A stretch of DNA of 64,000 nucleotides from positions 62,001 through 126,000 of the forward strand of contig NZ_LBNQ01000020.1 in the NCBI RefSeq assembly GCF_001005215.1. Reading direction: 5' to 3'. Positions 26,430 to 34,362 of the stretch are shown here, one piece after another; within the stretch, counting starts at the first letter, position 1; every line of letters starts with the position of its first letter. The DNA comes from Lampropedia cohaerens. GTDB lineage: Bacteria > Pseudomonadota > Gammaproteobacteria > Burkholderiales > Burkholderiaceae_C. The notes beneath the pieces were generated by a model. That model ran no database searches. It was not told where the DNA came from and worked only from the letters and a program-made list of their open reading frames with translations. A program made the translations under genes and the position numbers.

Positions 26430-27686
26430 ATGTCCACCGTATCTGCATCCAGCGCACACCCCGCCTCCTCGCCCCTGCGTCAGGATGTCCAGGTCATCGG
26501 CATTGTGGGCCTGGTGCATGCCAGCAGCCACTTCACGCAGCTGGTGTTGCCGCCGCTGTTTCCGTTGCTGCAGCCGTACTTCGGCGTCAGCTACGCTGCG
26601 CTTGGTGCCGTGCTGACGGTATTTTTCATTGCCTCGTGCCTGATGCAGGCACTGTCGGGGTTCATCGTCGATCGTTGGGGCCCCAGGCCGGTTCTCTATG
26701 CGGGGCTGGCCTGCATGGCATTGGGGATTTTGGCCTTCGCAGCGGCGACGTCCTATGGCGTGCTGCTGGCGGCTGCCGTGCTGGCCGGTGTGGGCAACGG
26801 CGTGTTCCATCCGGTGGACTTTACCTTGCTCAATCGCAAGGTCAGCAGCAGTCGGCTTGGCCACGCTTACAGCGTGCATGGCATCACGGGCAGTCTGGGC
26901 TGGGCCCTTGCGCCAGTGCTGGTGGTGCCGCTGGCACAGCTGGCAGGCTGGCGCGTTGCCCTGCTGGCGGCAGCTGCCGTGGTGGCGGTGGTGCTGCTGA
27001 TGGCGTTGACAGCCCATCGCTTGCTCGATTCTCAGGCGCTGCCCGTGGGCAGGATGGGGGCGAAGCCCGCTGCGCAGGTGCGGCCCGTCATGCCGTCGCC
27101 GGCGACCTCGCCGCTGGGCTTTCTGGCGCTGCCTGCAGTGTGGATATGCATGCTGTTTTTCTTCCTCTACGCCATGGTTTTGAGCGTGGTGCAGACGTTT
27201 GCCGGTCCTGCTGCCGCGCATTTGCATGCCATGCCTCTGGCGTGGGTGGCATTATGCGTAACGGTGTACATGGTCGCCAATGCCGTTGGCATGCTCGTTG
27301 GCGGCTTTCTCGTGCAGCGCGCGCTGCGTGCCGAGCGCATCGTGGCAGGCGGCTTTGTTGTGGCGGCAGTGTTTGCTGCGGTGGTAGCGCTCGCTCCCGT
27401 GCCGACGTTGCTGGTGCCCGCGGTGTTTGGGCTGATGGGGTTTGTCACGGGGCTGGCAGGCCCGTCGCGCGATATGCTGGTCAAGCAGTCCACCCCGGTG
27501 CAGGCCAGCGGCCGGGTGTATGGCGTTGTCTATAGCGGGCTGGACATCGGGCAGGCCAGCGCGCCGCTGCTGTTTGGCTGGCTGATGGACCATGGCCACC
27601 CGCAGGCAGTATGGGTGGGGCTGGTGCTGGTTCAGTTGGCGTTGGTTGCGAGCGCGGCGCTGGTGGCGCGGTTTCAGCGGACGTGA
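26430..27686 (+). CDS. MFS transporter
   Basis: 418-residue major facilitator with 12 likely helices, starting at HASSHFTQLVLPPLFPLLQP and ending AALVARFQRT. Motif A-like residues occur after helix 2 (SGFIVDRWGPRPVLY), with GNGVFHPVDFTLLNRKV in helices 4-5. The HASSHF and NGVFHPVD pattern resembles the fosmidomycin-resistance (Fsr)-like branch of bacterial MFS exporters; the substrate is unknown. The start is ambiguous between ATG 26430 and ATG 26412, neither with a clear ribosome site. The 3' end is convergent with aapP. Confidence 0.8.
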   Translation: MSTVSASSAHPASSPLRQDVQVIGIVGLVHASSHFTQLVLPPLFPLLQPYFGVSYAALGAVLTVFFIASCLMQALSGFIVDRWGPRPVLYAGLACMALGILAFAAATSYGVLLAAAVLAGVGNGVFHPVDFTLLNRKVSSSRLGHAYSVHGITGSLGWALAPVLVVPLAQLAGWRVALLAAAAVVAVVLLMALTAHRLLDSQALPVGRMGAKPAAQVRPVMPSPATSPLGFLALPAVWICMLFFFLYAMVLSVVQTFAGPAAAHLHAMPLAWVALCVTVYMVANAVGMLVGGFLVQRALRAERIVAGGFVVAAVFAAVVALAPVPTLLVPAVFGLMGFVTGLAGPSRDMLVKQSTPVQASGRVYGVVYSGLDIGQASAPLLFGWLMDHGHPQAVWVGLVLVQLALVASAALVARFQRT

Positions 27687-27702
27687 CCGGCGCAGCTGTG
27701 CA

Positions 27703-28470
27703 TCAGTGAAGGATCTGCCCGAGAAAGGCGATCGTGCGATCGGACTGTGGATTCGTGAAGAACTGCTCGGGCGGCGCGATCTCGACGATTTCTCCCTTGT
27801 CCATGAAGATGACGCGGTCGGCGACGGTGCGCGCAAAGCCCATCTCGTGGGTCACGCATAGCATGGTCATGCCACTTTCGGCCAGGCTGACCATGGTGTC
27901 CAGCACTTCCTTGACCATCTCCGGATCCAGAGCCGAGGTGGGCTCGTCAAACAGCATGATGCGCGGCTTCATGCACAGGGAGCGGGCGATGGCCACGCGC
28001 TGCTGCTGGCCTCCGGAGAGCTGACCGGGGTACTTGCCCGCCTGCTCGGGAATGCGCACGCGCTCCAGGAAATGCATGGCGATTTCCTCGGCCTCCTTCT
28101 TGGGGAGGTTGCGCACCCACATCGGTGCCAGTGTGCAGTTCTGCAGCACCGTCAGATGGGGAAAGAGGTTGAAATGCTGGAACACCATGCCGACCTCGCG
28201 GCGGATTTTCTCGATCTGCTTGAGATCGTTGGTCAGCTCCACGTCATCGACGACGATGCGGCCCTTCTGGTGCTCCTCCAGACGGTTGATGCAGCGGATG
28301 GTGGTGGACTTGCCTGACCCGGAAGGTCCGCACAGCACAATGCGTTCGCCTTGCCTGACCTTGAGGTTGATGTCCTTGAGAACGTGGAAATCGCCGTACC
28401 ACTTGTTGACGTCTTCCATCAGGATGATGTCCTTGGGGGCGTGTTCAGCAGCGTGTGTCTGGGTGCTCAT
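27703..28470 (-). CDS. aapP: General L-amino acid ABC transporter, ATP-binding subunit
   Basis: 255-residue ABC ATPase of the polar amino-acid uptake class. Walker [21 protein letters not shown], signature [19 protein letters not shown], Walker [15 protein letters not shown], and switch His in [11 protein letters not shown]. It powers the AapQM permease at the cytoplasmic face. ATG 28470 follows the family N-terminus; an upstream extension is not conserved. It is the last gene of aapJ-aapQ-aapM-aapP, 35 nt after aapM. Confidence 0.94.
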   Translation of the reverse strand: MSTQTHAAEHAPKDIILMEDVNKWYGDFHVLKDINLKVRQGERIVLCGPSGSGKSTTIRCINRLEEHQKGRIVVDDVELTNDLKQIEKIRREVGMVFQHFNLFPHLTVLQNCTLAPMWVRNLPKKEAEEIAMHFLERVRIPEQAGKYPGQLSGGQQQRVAIARSLCMKPRIMLFDEPTSALDPEMVKEVLDTMVSLAESGMTMLCVTHEMGFARTVADRVIFMDKGEIVEIAPPEQFFTNPQSDRTIAFLGQILH

Positions 28471-28505
28471 GAGAACGGTTCCTAGTTTGAACGAGGCGAT
28501 GGGAG

Positions 28506-29633
28506 TCAGCGTGCGTGGCCGCGGTTGAGCTTTTTCTCCAGGTGTATCGAGTAACGGGACATGCCAAAGCAAAAGAGCCAGAAGACGAATGCAGCGAACA
28601 CATAGCCTTCGACCGACATGCCCAGCCAGGCGGGGTCGACCGTGGCCTGATGGATGCTGTTGAAAAGGTCGAACAGCCCGATGATGATCACCAGACTGGT
28701 GTCCTTGAACAGCGCGATGAAGGTGTTGACGATGCCCGGTATCACCAGCTTGAGCGCCTGTGGCAGGATGACCAGTCCCATCATGCGCCAGTAGCCCAGA
28801 CCGAGTGCGGCGGCGGCCTCATACTGGCCCTTGGGCAGCGCCTGCAGCCCGCCGCGTACGACCTCCGCGATGTAGGCCGCCTCGAACAGGATCACGGCAA
28901 TCAGCGCGCGCAGCAGCTTGTCGAAGTTCATGCCTTCTGGCAGGAACATCGGCAGCATGACCGATGACATGAACAGCACCGTGATCAGCGGCACGCCGCG
29001 CCAGAATTCAATGAAGGTGATGCAGATCACCCGCAAGGCCGGCATGTCGGAGCGCCTGCCAAGTGCCAGGAGAATGCCAAGTGGCATAGCTCCGGTGATG
29101 CCTGCTGCGGCAATGACCAAGGTCAGCATCAGGCCACCCCACTGAGCGGTGGGGACGGTCTCAAGGCCCAGGATGCCGCCGCCATACAGCAGCCACCATG
29201 CAATGACGGGATAGAGCACGATGTAGCCGATGCCATAGAGCATCTTGCGTTGGAACTGCCTGAGAAACAGCGGCACGGCGGCGACGATGGCCAGGATGAC
29301 CGTCAGATCGACGCGCCAGCGCAGCTCCTGCGGATAAAAGCCGTACATGAACTGCGCAAAGCGCATCTTGATGAACACCCAGCATGCGCCGCCGCTGACG
29401 CAATCTTCGCGGGTGGTGCCTGCGAGGTCGGCGTCAACCAGGGCCCAGCGCAGCAGCGGCGGGATGACCAGATACAGCAGGTACAGCGACAGCAGCGTCA
29501 GCAGCGTGTTGTACCAGCTGGAAAACAGGTTGCTGCGCATCCACGCCAACGGGCCGACGGTGGAGTGGGGCGCTGGCAGGCTCTCCTTGAAGTGGTGAAC
29601 CTTGCCGCGATGTCCTTGGGGTAGTGGGCTCAT
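28506..29633 (-). CDS. aapM: General L-amino acid ABC transporter, permease AapM
   Basis: 375-residue inner-membrane permease. The N-terminal half carries the long extra region typical of AapM/BztC ([20 protein letters not shown], periplasmic loop with two cysteines, CVSGGACW). The C-terminal half is the HisM-type translocation domain with the EAA loop [20 protein letters not shown]. It pairs with AapQ to form the channel. The start at ATG 29633 lies 13 nt after the aapQ stop, consistent with one operon. Confidence 0.93.
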   Translation of the reverse strand: MSPLPQGHRGKVHHFKESLPAPHSTVGPLAWMRSNLFSSWYNTLLTLLSLYLLYLVIPPLLRWALVDADLAGTTREDCVSGGACWVFIKMRFAQFMYGFYPQELRWRVDLTVILAIVAAVPLFLRQFQRKMLYGIGYIVLYPVIAWWLLYGGGILGLETVPTAQWGGLMLTLVIAAAGITGAMPLGILLALGRRSDMPALRVICITFIEFWRGVPLITVLFMSSVMLPMFLPEGMNFDKLLRALIAVILFEAAYIAEVVRGGLQALPKGQYEAAAALGLGYWRMMGLVILPQALKLVIPGIVNTFIALFKDTSLVIIIGLFDLFNSIHQATVDPAWLGMSVEGYVFAAFVFWLFCFGMSRYSIHLEKKLNRGHAR

Positions 29634-29646
29634 GGTGGCGCCTTCC

Positions 29647-30831
29647 TCAGCGTTCGACCAGCGCAATGCGCTTGTTGTACCAATTCATCAGCAGCGAGAT
29701 GCTGATGCTGATGGCGAGATAGACAGACATGGTGATGGCGATGGTCTCGATGGCCTGACCGGTCTGGTTGAGCACGGTGCCTGCGAACAGGCCAACCAGA
29801 TCGGGATAGCCGATGGCCGCAGCCAGTGACGAGTTTTTCACCAGATTCAGGTACTGGCTGGTCAGTGGCGGGATGATGACGCGCAGCGCCTGCGGAATGA
29901 TGACCAGGCGCATGGTGGTGCCCGGACGCAGGCCCAGCGAGCGGGCTGCCTCCGTCTGGCCGTGACTGACCGACTGGATGCCCGAGCGCACGGTCTCGGC
30001 AATGAAAGCGGCGGTATAGATGGACAGGGCCAGCGTGATCGAGAACAGTTCGGGAATCAATACCCAGCCGCCGACGAAGTTGAAGCCGCGCAGCTGCGGC
30101 AGGTTCCAGTGAAATGGTGCCGAGAACAGCAGTGTGCTCAGCAGTGGCAGTCCCACGATGGCAGCCAGCGCACACCACAGCACTGGAAAGTTCTGCCCCG
30201 TGGCCTCCTTGCGCTGGCGCGCCCAGCGCCGCAGAAAAAAGATGCCCACGGCAGCAATCAGCAGGGCAACCACGAAGGGAATGAAACCGTCGGCCTTGAC
30301 CGGCTCGGGCAAATACAGGCCACGCACGTTAAGGAACAGCACGTCGCTGACCGCATAGCTGTCGCGTGGGTTGGGCATGGCCCGCAGCACGGCGAAGTAC
30401 CAGAAGAAGATCTGCAGCAACGGCGGGATGTTGCGAAATATTTCGATGTAGACCGCCGCCAGCGTGCGTACCAGCCAGTTGGTGGAAAGCCGGGCTACCC
30501 CGATGATGAAGCCCAGGATGGTAGCGGCCACGATGCCTAGCGCCGACACCAGCAAAGTGTTGAGCAGGCCAATCCAGAAGACGCGGCCATACGTATCCGT
30601 TGGCGCGTAATCGATCAGCGATTGCAGGATGCCGAAGCCGGCTGTGTTGCTGAGGAAACCGAAGCCGGACGTGATGCCGCGGCTGGCGAGGTTGGACTGG
30701 GTGTTGTGGTAGATGGTCCAGCCGAAGAAAAGGACGGCCACTACGGCTACAGTCTGGAACAGCCACGCTCTGGCTTTGGGATCGGTCCAGAGAGAGCGCC
30801 CGCTGGACTGGTGGGAGGAGGAAATGGACAT
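29647..30831 (-). CDS. aapQ: General L-amino acid ABC transporter, permease AapQ
   Basis: 394-residue inner-membrane permease. An N-terminal helix is followed by a conserved GFGFLSNTAGFGILQSLIDY segment of the AapQ/BztB type. Family hallmarks are EIFRNIPPLLQIFFWYF and the EAA loop SHGQTEAARSLGLRPGTTMR. ATG 30831 matches the family start. The 215-nt gap to aapJ contains a stem-loop, as often seen where the binding protein is made in excess of the permeases. Confidence 0.93.
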   Translation of the reverse strand: MSISSSHQSSGRSLWTDPKARAWLFQTVAVVAVLFFGWTIYHNTQSNLASRGITSGFGFLSNTAGFGILQSLIDYAPTDTYGRVFWIGLLNTLLVSALGIVAATILGFIIGVARLSTNWLVRTLAAVYIEIFRNIPPLLQIFFWYFAVLRAMPNPRDSYAVSDVLFLNVRGLYLPEPVKADGFIPFVVALLIAAVGIFFLRRWARQRKEATGQNFPVLWCALAAIVGLPLLSTLLFSAPFHWNLPQLRGFNFVGGWVLIPELFSITLALSIYTAAFIAETVRSGIQSVSHGQTEAARSLGLRPGTTMRLVIIPQALRVIIPPLTSQYLNLVKNSSLAAAIGYPDLVGLFAGTVLNQTGQAIETIAITMSVYLAISISISLLMNWYNKRIALVER

Positions 30832-30985
30832 GGGCGGAAGTGCAGGTCGGGTGGAACGAACGGCCACCGTCACGTGCGCCGGTGGCTTACGGACACGACG
30901 AAGCCGGCAAGACCATGCCCGAGCAACTGCGGCGCATCCGGTTGACCGGACAACACCGCAGCCGCGCATGGTGCATGGAGGACCC

Positions 30986-31029
30986 GGGCAGCGCGCCAGG
31001 GGCGGTTTAGCGCCGCCTCGGTGCTGCCC
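30986..31029 (-). other. Stem-loop between aapJ and aapQ
   Basis: GGGCAGC / GCTGCCC arms enclose an inner GGCGG / CCGCC stem. It begins 18 nt after the aapJ stop and has no T-run. It probably protects the 3' end of the aapJ message or lowers read-through into the permease genes, giving more binding protein than channel. That role is inferred from position. Confidence 0.4.
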
Positions 31030-31046
31030 CGCGCAGAACCGTCCGG

Positions 31047-32075
31047 TCAGCGCACGGGCGGGGCGTACTGGATGCCGCCAGCATTCCAGAGTGCATTCAG
31101 ACCGCGGGCGATCTTCAGTTCACTGCCCTGGCCGACATTGCGCTCGAACATCTCGCCGTAATTGCCCACCTGCTTGATGATGTTGACGGCCCAGTTCGGC
31201 TCCAGGTTCAGGTCCTTGCTGAATTCCCCTTCCACGCCGAGCAGCCGGCGCACGTCCGGGCTGGTGGAGCTCTTGGCCATTTCTTCCACGTTCTCCGAGG
31301 TAATGCCCAATTCCTCGGCATTGAGCTGTGCAAACAGGGCCCAGCGCACGATGTTGAACCATTCGATATCACCCTGGCGTACCGCCGGGCCGAGTGGTTC
31401 CTTGGAAATCACTTCCGGCAGCACGATGTAATCGTCCGGATTCCCCAATTTGGTGCGTTGTGCGTACAGCTGCGACATGTCGGAGGTCAGGGCGTCGCAG
31501 CGGCCTGCTTCCAGCCCCTTGGCGGTCTCGTCCGACTTGTCGTAGGTGATGGGCGTATAGCTCATGCCGTTGCTGCGGAAATAGTCCGTCAGGTTGAGCT
31601 CGGTCGTGGTGCCTGCCTGAATGCAGAAGGAGGCGCCATCGAGTTCCTTGGCGCTGGCGACGCCGAGGCTCTTGTTGACCAGAAAGCCCTGGCCGTCGTA
31701 GTAAGACACGCCGGTGAACGTCAGGCCCATGCCGGTATCGCGGGAGCTCGTCCACGTCGTGTTGCGCGAGAGCATGTCGACTTCGCCAGACTGCAGTGCC
31801 GTGAAGCGCTCCTTGGCCGTCAGGGGGCTGAAGCGGACTTTGGTGGCATCGCCCAGTACCGCTGCGGCCACAGCGCGGCAGACATCGACGTCCAGTCCGC
31901 GGTAGGTGCCTTCGTCGTCCGTATAGGAGAACCCAGGTAGTCCATCGCTGACACCGCATTGCACGTACCCCTTGGACTTCACGCCATCGAGCACCGGGCC
32001 GGCAATGGCCTGGCTTGCAATGCCCGAACCCATGACCAAGGCTGCGGCGGCTACGGTTGTCTTGATTGCTTTCAT
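31047..32075 (-). CDS. aapJ: General L-amino acid ABC transporter, periplasmic binding protein
   Basis: 342-residue solute-binding protein. A Sec signal peptide (about 1-29, with Lys residues near the start, a hydrophobic core and SQAIAGPV) precedes a family 3 binding fold: VQCGVSDGLPGFSYTDDEGT, RGLDVDVCRAVAAAVLGD, DMLSRNTTWTSSRDTGMGL, and SDMSQLYAQRTKLGNPDDY. It binds broad-range L-amino acids in the periplasm and delivers them to AapQM. AGGAGA precedes ATG 32075. It is the first gene of the operon, with a candidate sigma-54 promoter about 75 nt upstream of the start codon. Confidence 0.95.
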   Translation of the reverse strand: MKAIKTTVAAAALVMGSGIASQAIAGPVLDGVKSKGYVQCGVSDGLPGFSYTDDEGTYRGLDVDVCRAVAAAVLGDATKVRFSPLTAKERFTALQSGEVDMLSRNTTWTSSRDTGMGLTFTGVSYYDGQGFLVNKSLGVASAKELDGASFCIQAGTTTELNLTDYFRSNGMSYTPITYDKSDETAKGLEAGRCDALTSDMSQLYAQRTKLGNPDDYIVLPEVISKEPLGPAVRQGDIEWFNIVRWALFAQLNAEELGITSENVEEMAKSSTSPDVRRLLGVEGEFSKDLNLEPNWAVNIIKQVGNYGEMFERNVGQGSELKIARGLNALWNAGGIQYAPPVR

Positions 32076-32159
32076 TGAGAATCTCTCCTGTTGCATAAGA
32101 AATGGAGCCCTTGCGAATCCAGCCATGCTGTGGCCGGACAGTGGCAAGTGGCAGACTTC

Positions 32160-32176
32160 AAGCAAGCGTCATGCCA
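32160..32176 (-). promoter_or_regulatory. Sigma-54 promoter of aapJQMP
   Basis: The minus strand reads TGGCAT-GACGC-TTGCT, nine of ten core positions of the -24/-12 consensus, with exact GG-N10-GC spacing. The predicted start is near 32150. Upstream NtrC sites are unclear: only a half-site (ATGGTG at 32289-32294) lies at the expected distance. Confidence 0.6.
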
Positions 32177-32373
32177 TGTTCGGCATGGGCAGGTAACAGG
32201 TGACAATCCTTCACATTCGCTGTTCTGCGGCATTCACGGCAGCCGATGCTGGCGACAGCAGCGCATGGGATGGCCACGGCGCGGACGGATGGTGTTAGGC
32301 TTGTCACCATCGATCATGCATGTGGCCGCATGCATTGCATCTCCGTTGTTGCACTGAGTCGTCGATTGCTGCC

Positions 32374-33396
32374 ATGCTTACCTACATTGCCAAACGCCTG
32401 CTGCTGATGGTGCCAACGCTGCTGGGCGTGCTGCTGCTCACGTTCGTGATCGTGCAGTTCGTGCCGGGGGGGCCGGTCGAGCAGTATCTGGCCGAGTCGC
32501 GCGCCGGATTGGGCGGCGAGGGCGCAGCCCTGACTTATCGCGGCAACGAGGGCGTTGATGAGGAGCGACTGCAAGCGATCAAGGCGCTGTATGGGTTCGA
32601 CAAGCCGGCGCACGAGCGGTTCTTTCAGATGCTGGGGCAGTTTGCGCGCTTTGACCTGGGACGCAGCTTCATGCACAACAAGGATGTGTGGACGCTGATC
32701 AAGGAGAAGCTGCCGGTCTCGGCGAGCCTGGGGCTGTGGACCTTTTTCATCAGCTACCTGGTGGCCGTGCCACTGGGTGTGGCCAAGGCGGTGCGCGCCG
32801 GCAGCCGCTTTGATTTCGTCACGACCTTGTTGGTGCTGGTTGGCTACGCAGTGCCGGGATTCGTGCTTGGCGTCATCCTGCTGGTGATTTTCGGCGGCCA
32901 GTTGGAATGGTTCCCGCTGCGCGGACTGACGTCACCGGGCTGGGAGGAGATGTCGTGGGGCCAGCGCATCATCGACTACCTCTGGCACCTCACGCTGCCT
33001 GTGATCTCCATGGTGGCAGGCAGCTTCGCGGTGACGGCGCTTCTGACCAAGAACGCCGTTCTTGAGGAAATCCGCAAGCAGTACGTCCTGACCGCCTATG
33101 CAAAGGGGCTGGGGCAGGGCCAGGTCCTGTGGGGGCACGTGTTTCGCAACGCGCTGATTCCCATCGTGACGGGGTTTCCTGCTGCGTTCATCGGCGCGTT
33201 CTTTGCTGGCTCGCTGCTCATCGAGACGCTGTTCACGCTCGATGGCCTGGGTCTGCTGGGCTATGAAAGCATCATTCGCCGCGATTACCCCGTGGTGCTA
33301 GGCACGCTCTACCTGTTCACCCTGATCGGCCTGCTGACCAAGTTGGTCAGCGACCTGTGCTATGTCTGGGTGGACCCACGGGTCAGATTCGACTGA
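32374..33396 (+). CDS. yejB: YejB-like microcin C/oligopeptide ABC transporter permease
   Basis: 340-residue permease of the DppB/YejB family with six membrane segments. Features: the N-terminal IAKRLLLMVPTLLGVLLLTF, the long YejB-type periplasmic insertion after helix 1 (about residues 40-85), and the EAA-type loop LTAYAKGLGQGQVLWGHVFR. The C-terminus YVWVDPRVRFD is characteristic. In other bacteria it works with YejA (binding protein), YejE and YejF. None of these is adjacent: upstream is divergent aapJ, downstream a GST gene. It therefore must borrow partners encoded elsewhere or be a leftover of an operon. Confidence 0.9.
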   Translation: MLTYIAKRLLLMVPTLLGVLLLTFVIVQFVPGGPVEQYLAESRAGLGGEGAALTYRGNEGVDEERLQAIKALYGFDKPAHERFFQMLGQFARFDLGRSFMHNKDVWTLIKEKLPVSASLGLWTFFISYLVAVPLGVAKAVRAGSRFDFVTTLLVLVGYAVPGFVLGVILLVIFGGQLEWFPLRGLTSPGWEEMSWGQRIIDYLWHLTLPVISMVAGSFAVTALLTKNAVLEEIRKQYVLTAYAKGLGQGQVLWGHVFRNALIPIVTGFPAAFIGAFFAGSLLIETLFTLDGLGLLGYESIIRRDYPVVLGTLYLFTLIGLLTKLVSDLCYVWVDPRVRFD

Positions 33397-33584
33397 AGGC
33401 TGCGCCTGGCAAGGGCATTGAAAGCCGACTAATCTTTGCCGTGCATGGCACGGTGTCAAAGGTTCCGGTTGCTAGTCTGCACTGACCGATGCGGTGCAAC
33501 CGTCGACGCTGTGGGGCTGGAGTATCGCAGCGCTTGCACGGCGCCATCGTGATGAAGTTTCCAAAGAATAGAAGGCATATTTCC

Positions 33585-34295
33585 ATGACGCATCCACTGG
33601 ACGAGTTCCCGATTACCCGCAAATGCTCGCCCCGTCATCCCGACCGCATCCAGTTGTATTCGCTGGCTACGCCCAATGGCGTGAAGGTTTCGATTGCGTT
33701 GGAAGAGCTGGGCCTGCCCTACGAAGCGCACAAGATCGACATCATGGCAGGAGACCAGTTCACACCCGAATTCCTCTCACTCAACCCCAACAACAAGATT
33801 CCGGCGATCATCGATCCGGACGGTCCCGGCGGACAGCCGCTGGGACTGTTCGAGACCGGCGCCATCCTGGTGTATCTGGCGGACAAGACGGGCCGTCTTT
33901 TGCCAAGTGATGCGGCGGACCGCTACCGGGCCCTGCAATGGCTGATGTGGCAGATGGGGGGCGTAGGGCCCATGTTCGGTCAGCTGGGCTTCTTCCACAA
34001 GTTTGCTGGCCGGGAGATTGCCGATCCCCGCCCGCGCGAACGCTACGCCAAGGAGTCGCGCCGCCTCCTCGGCGTGCTGGACCGGCAACTTGCCGGGCAC
34101 GACTGGCTGCTGGGCCAGGGCGAGGAGGCGTACTCGATTGCCGATATCGCTGTGCTGCCGTGGGTGCGCAATCTAGTAGGCTTTTACGGCGCGGCCGAAC
34201 TGGTTGGCTATAACGATTTTCGGGAAGTGCAGCGGGTGCTGGCTGCCTTCGAGGCGCGCCCTGCGGTGCAGAAGGGGTTGGCCGTGCCGGCCTGA
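33585..34295 (+). CDS. Glutathione S-transferase, YghU/nu-class-like
   Basis: 236-residue GST with an N-terminal thioredoxin-like domain (QLYSLATPNGVKVSIALEEL, SLNPNNKIPAIIDPD, SNAIL-like GLFETGAILVYLADKTG) and a helical C-terminal domain (EEAYSIADIAVLPWVRN). The start (MTHPLDEFPITRK) and the TPNG glutathione motif follow the YghU/YfcG group, which tends to have disulfide-bond reductase activity with glutathione. ATG 33585 was preferred; ATG 33552 would add 11 residues. Confidence 0.88.
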   Translation: MTHPLDEFPITRKCSPRHPDRIQLYSLATPNGVKVSIALEELGLPYEAHKIDIMAGDQFTPEFLSLNPNNKIPAIIDPDGPGGQPLGLFETGAILVYLADKTGRLLPSDAADRYRALQWLMWQMGGVGPMFGQLGFFHKFAGREIADPRPRERYAKESRRLLGVLDRQLAGHDWLLGQGEEAYSIADIAVLPWVRNLVGFYGAAELVGYNDFREVQRVLAAFEARPAVQKGLAVPA

Positions 34296-34362
34296 GCGTG
34301 TAACGCCGCCTAGCGCGGCGCAGCCCAGGGCGGCGCGATGCCTACCGCCCTTGGGCGGAGGT

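Noticed and set aside
32151-32166. Plus-strand sigma-54 promoter for yejB (TGGCAG-N5-AAGCA)
   Set aside because: The -12 element is poor and it lies about 210 nt from the gene. The overlapping minus-strand site for aapJ is far better.
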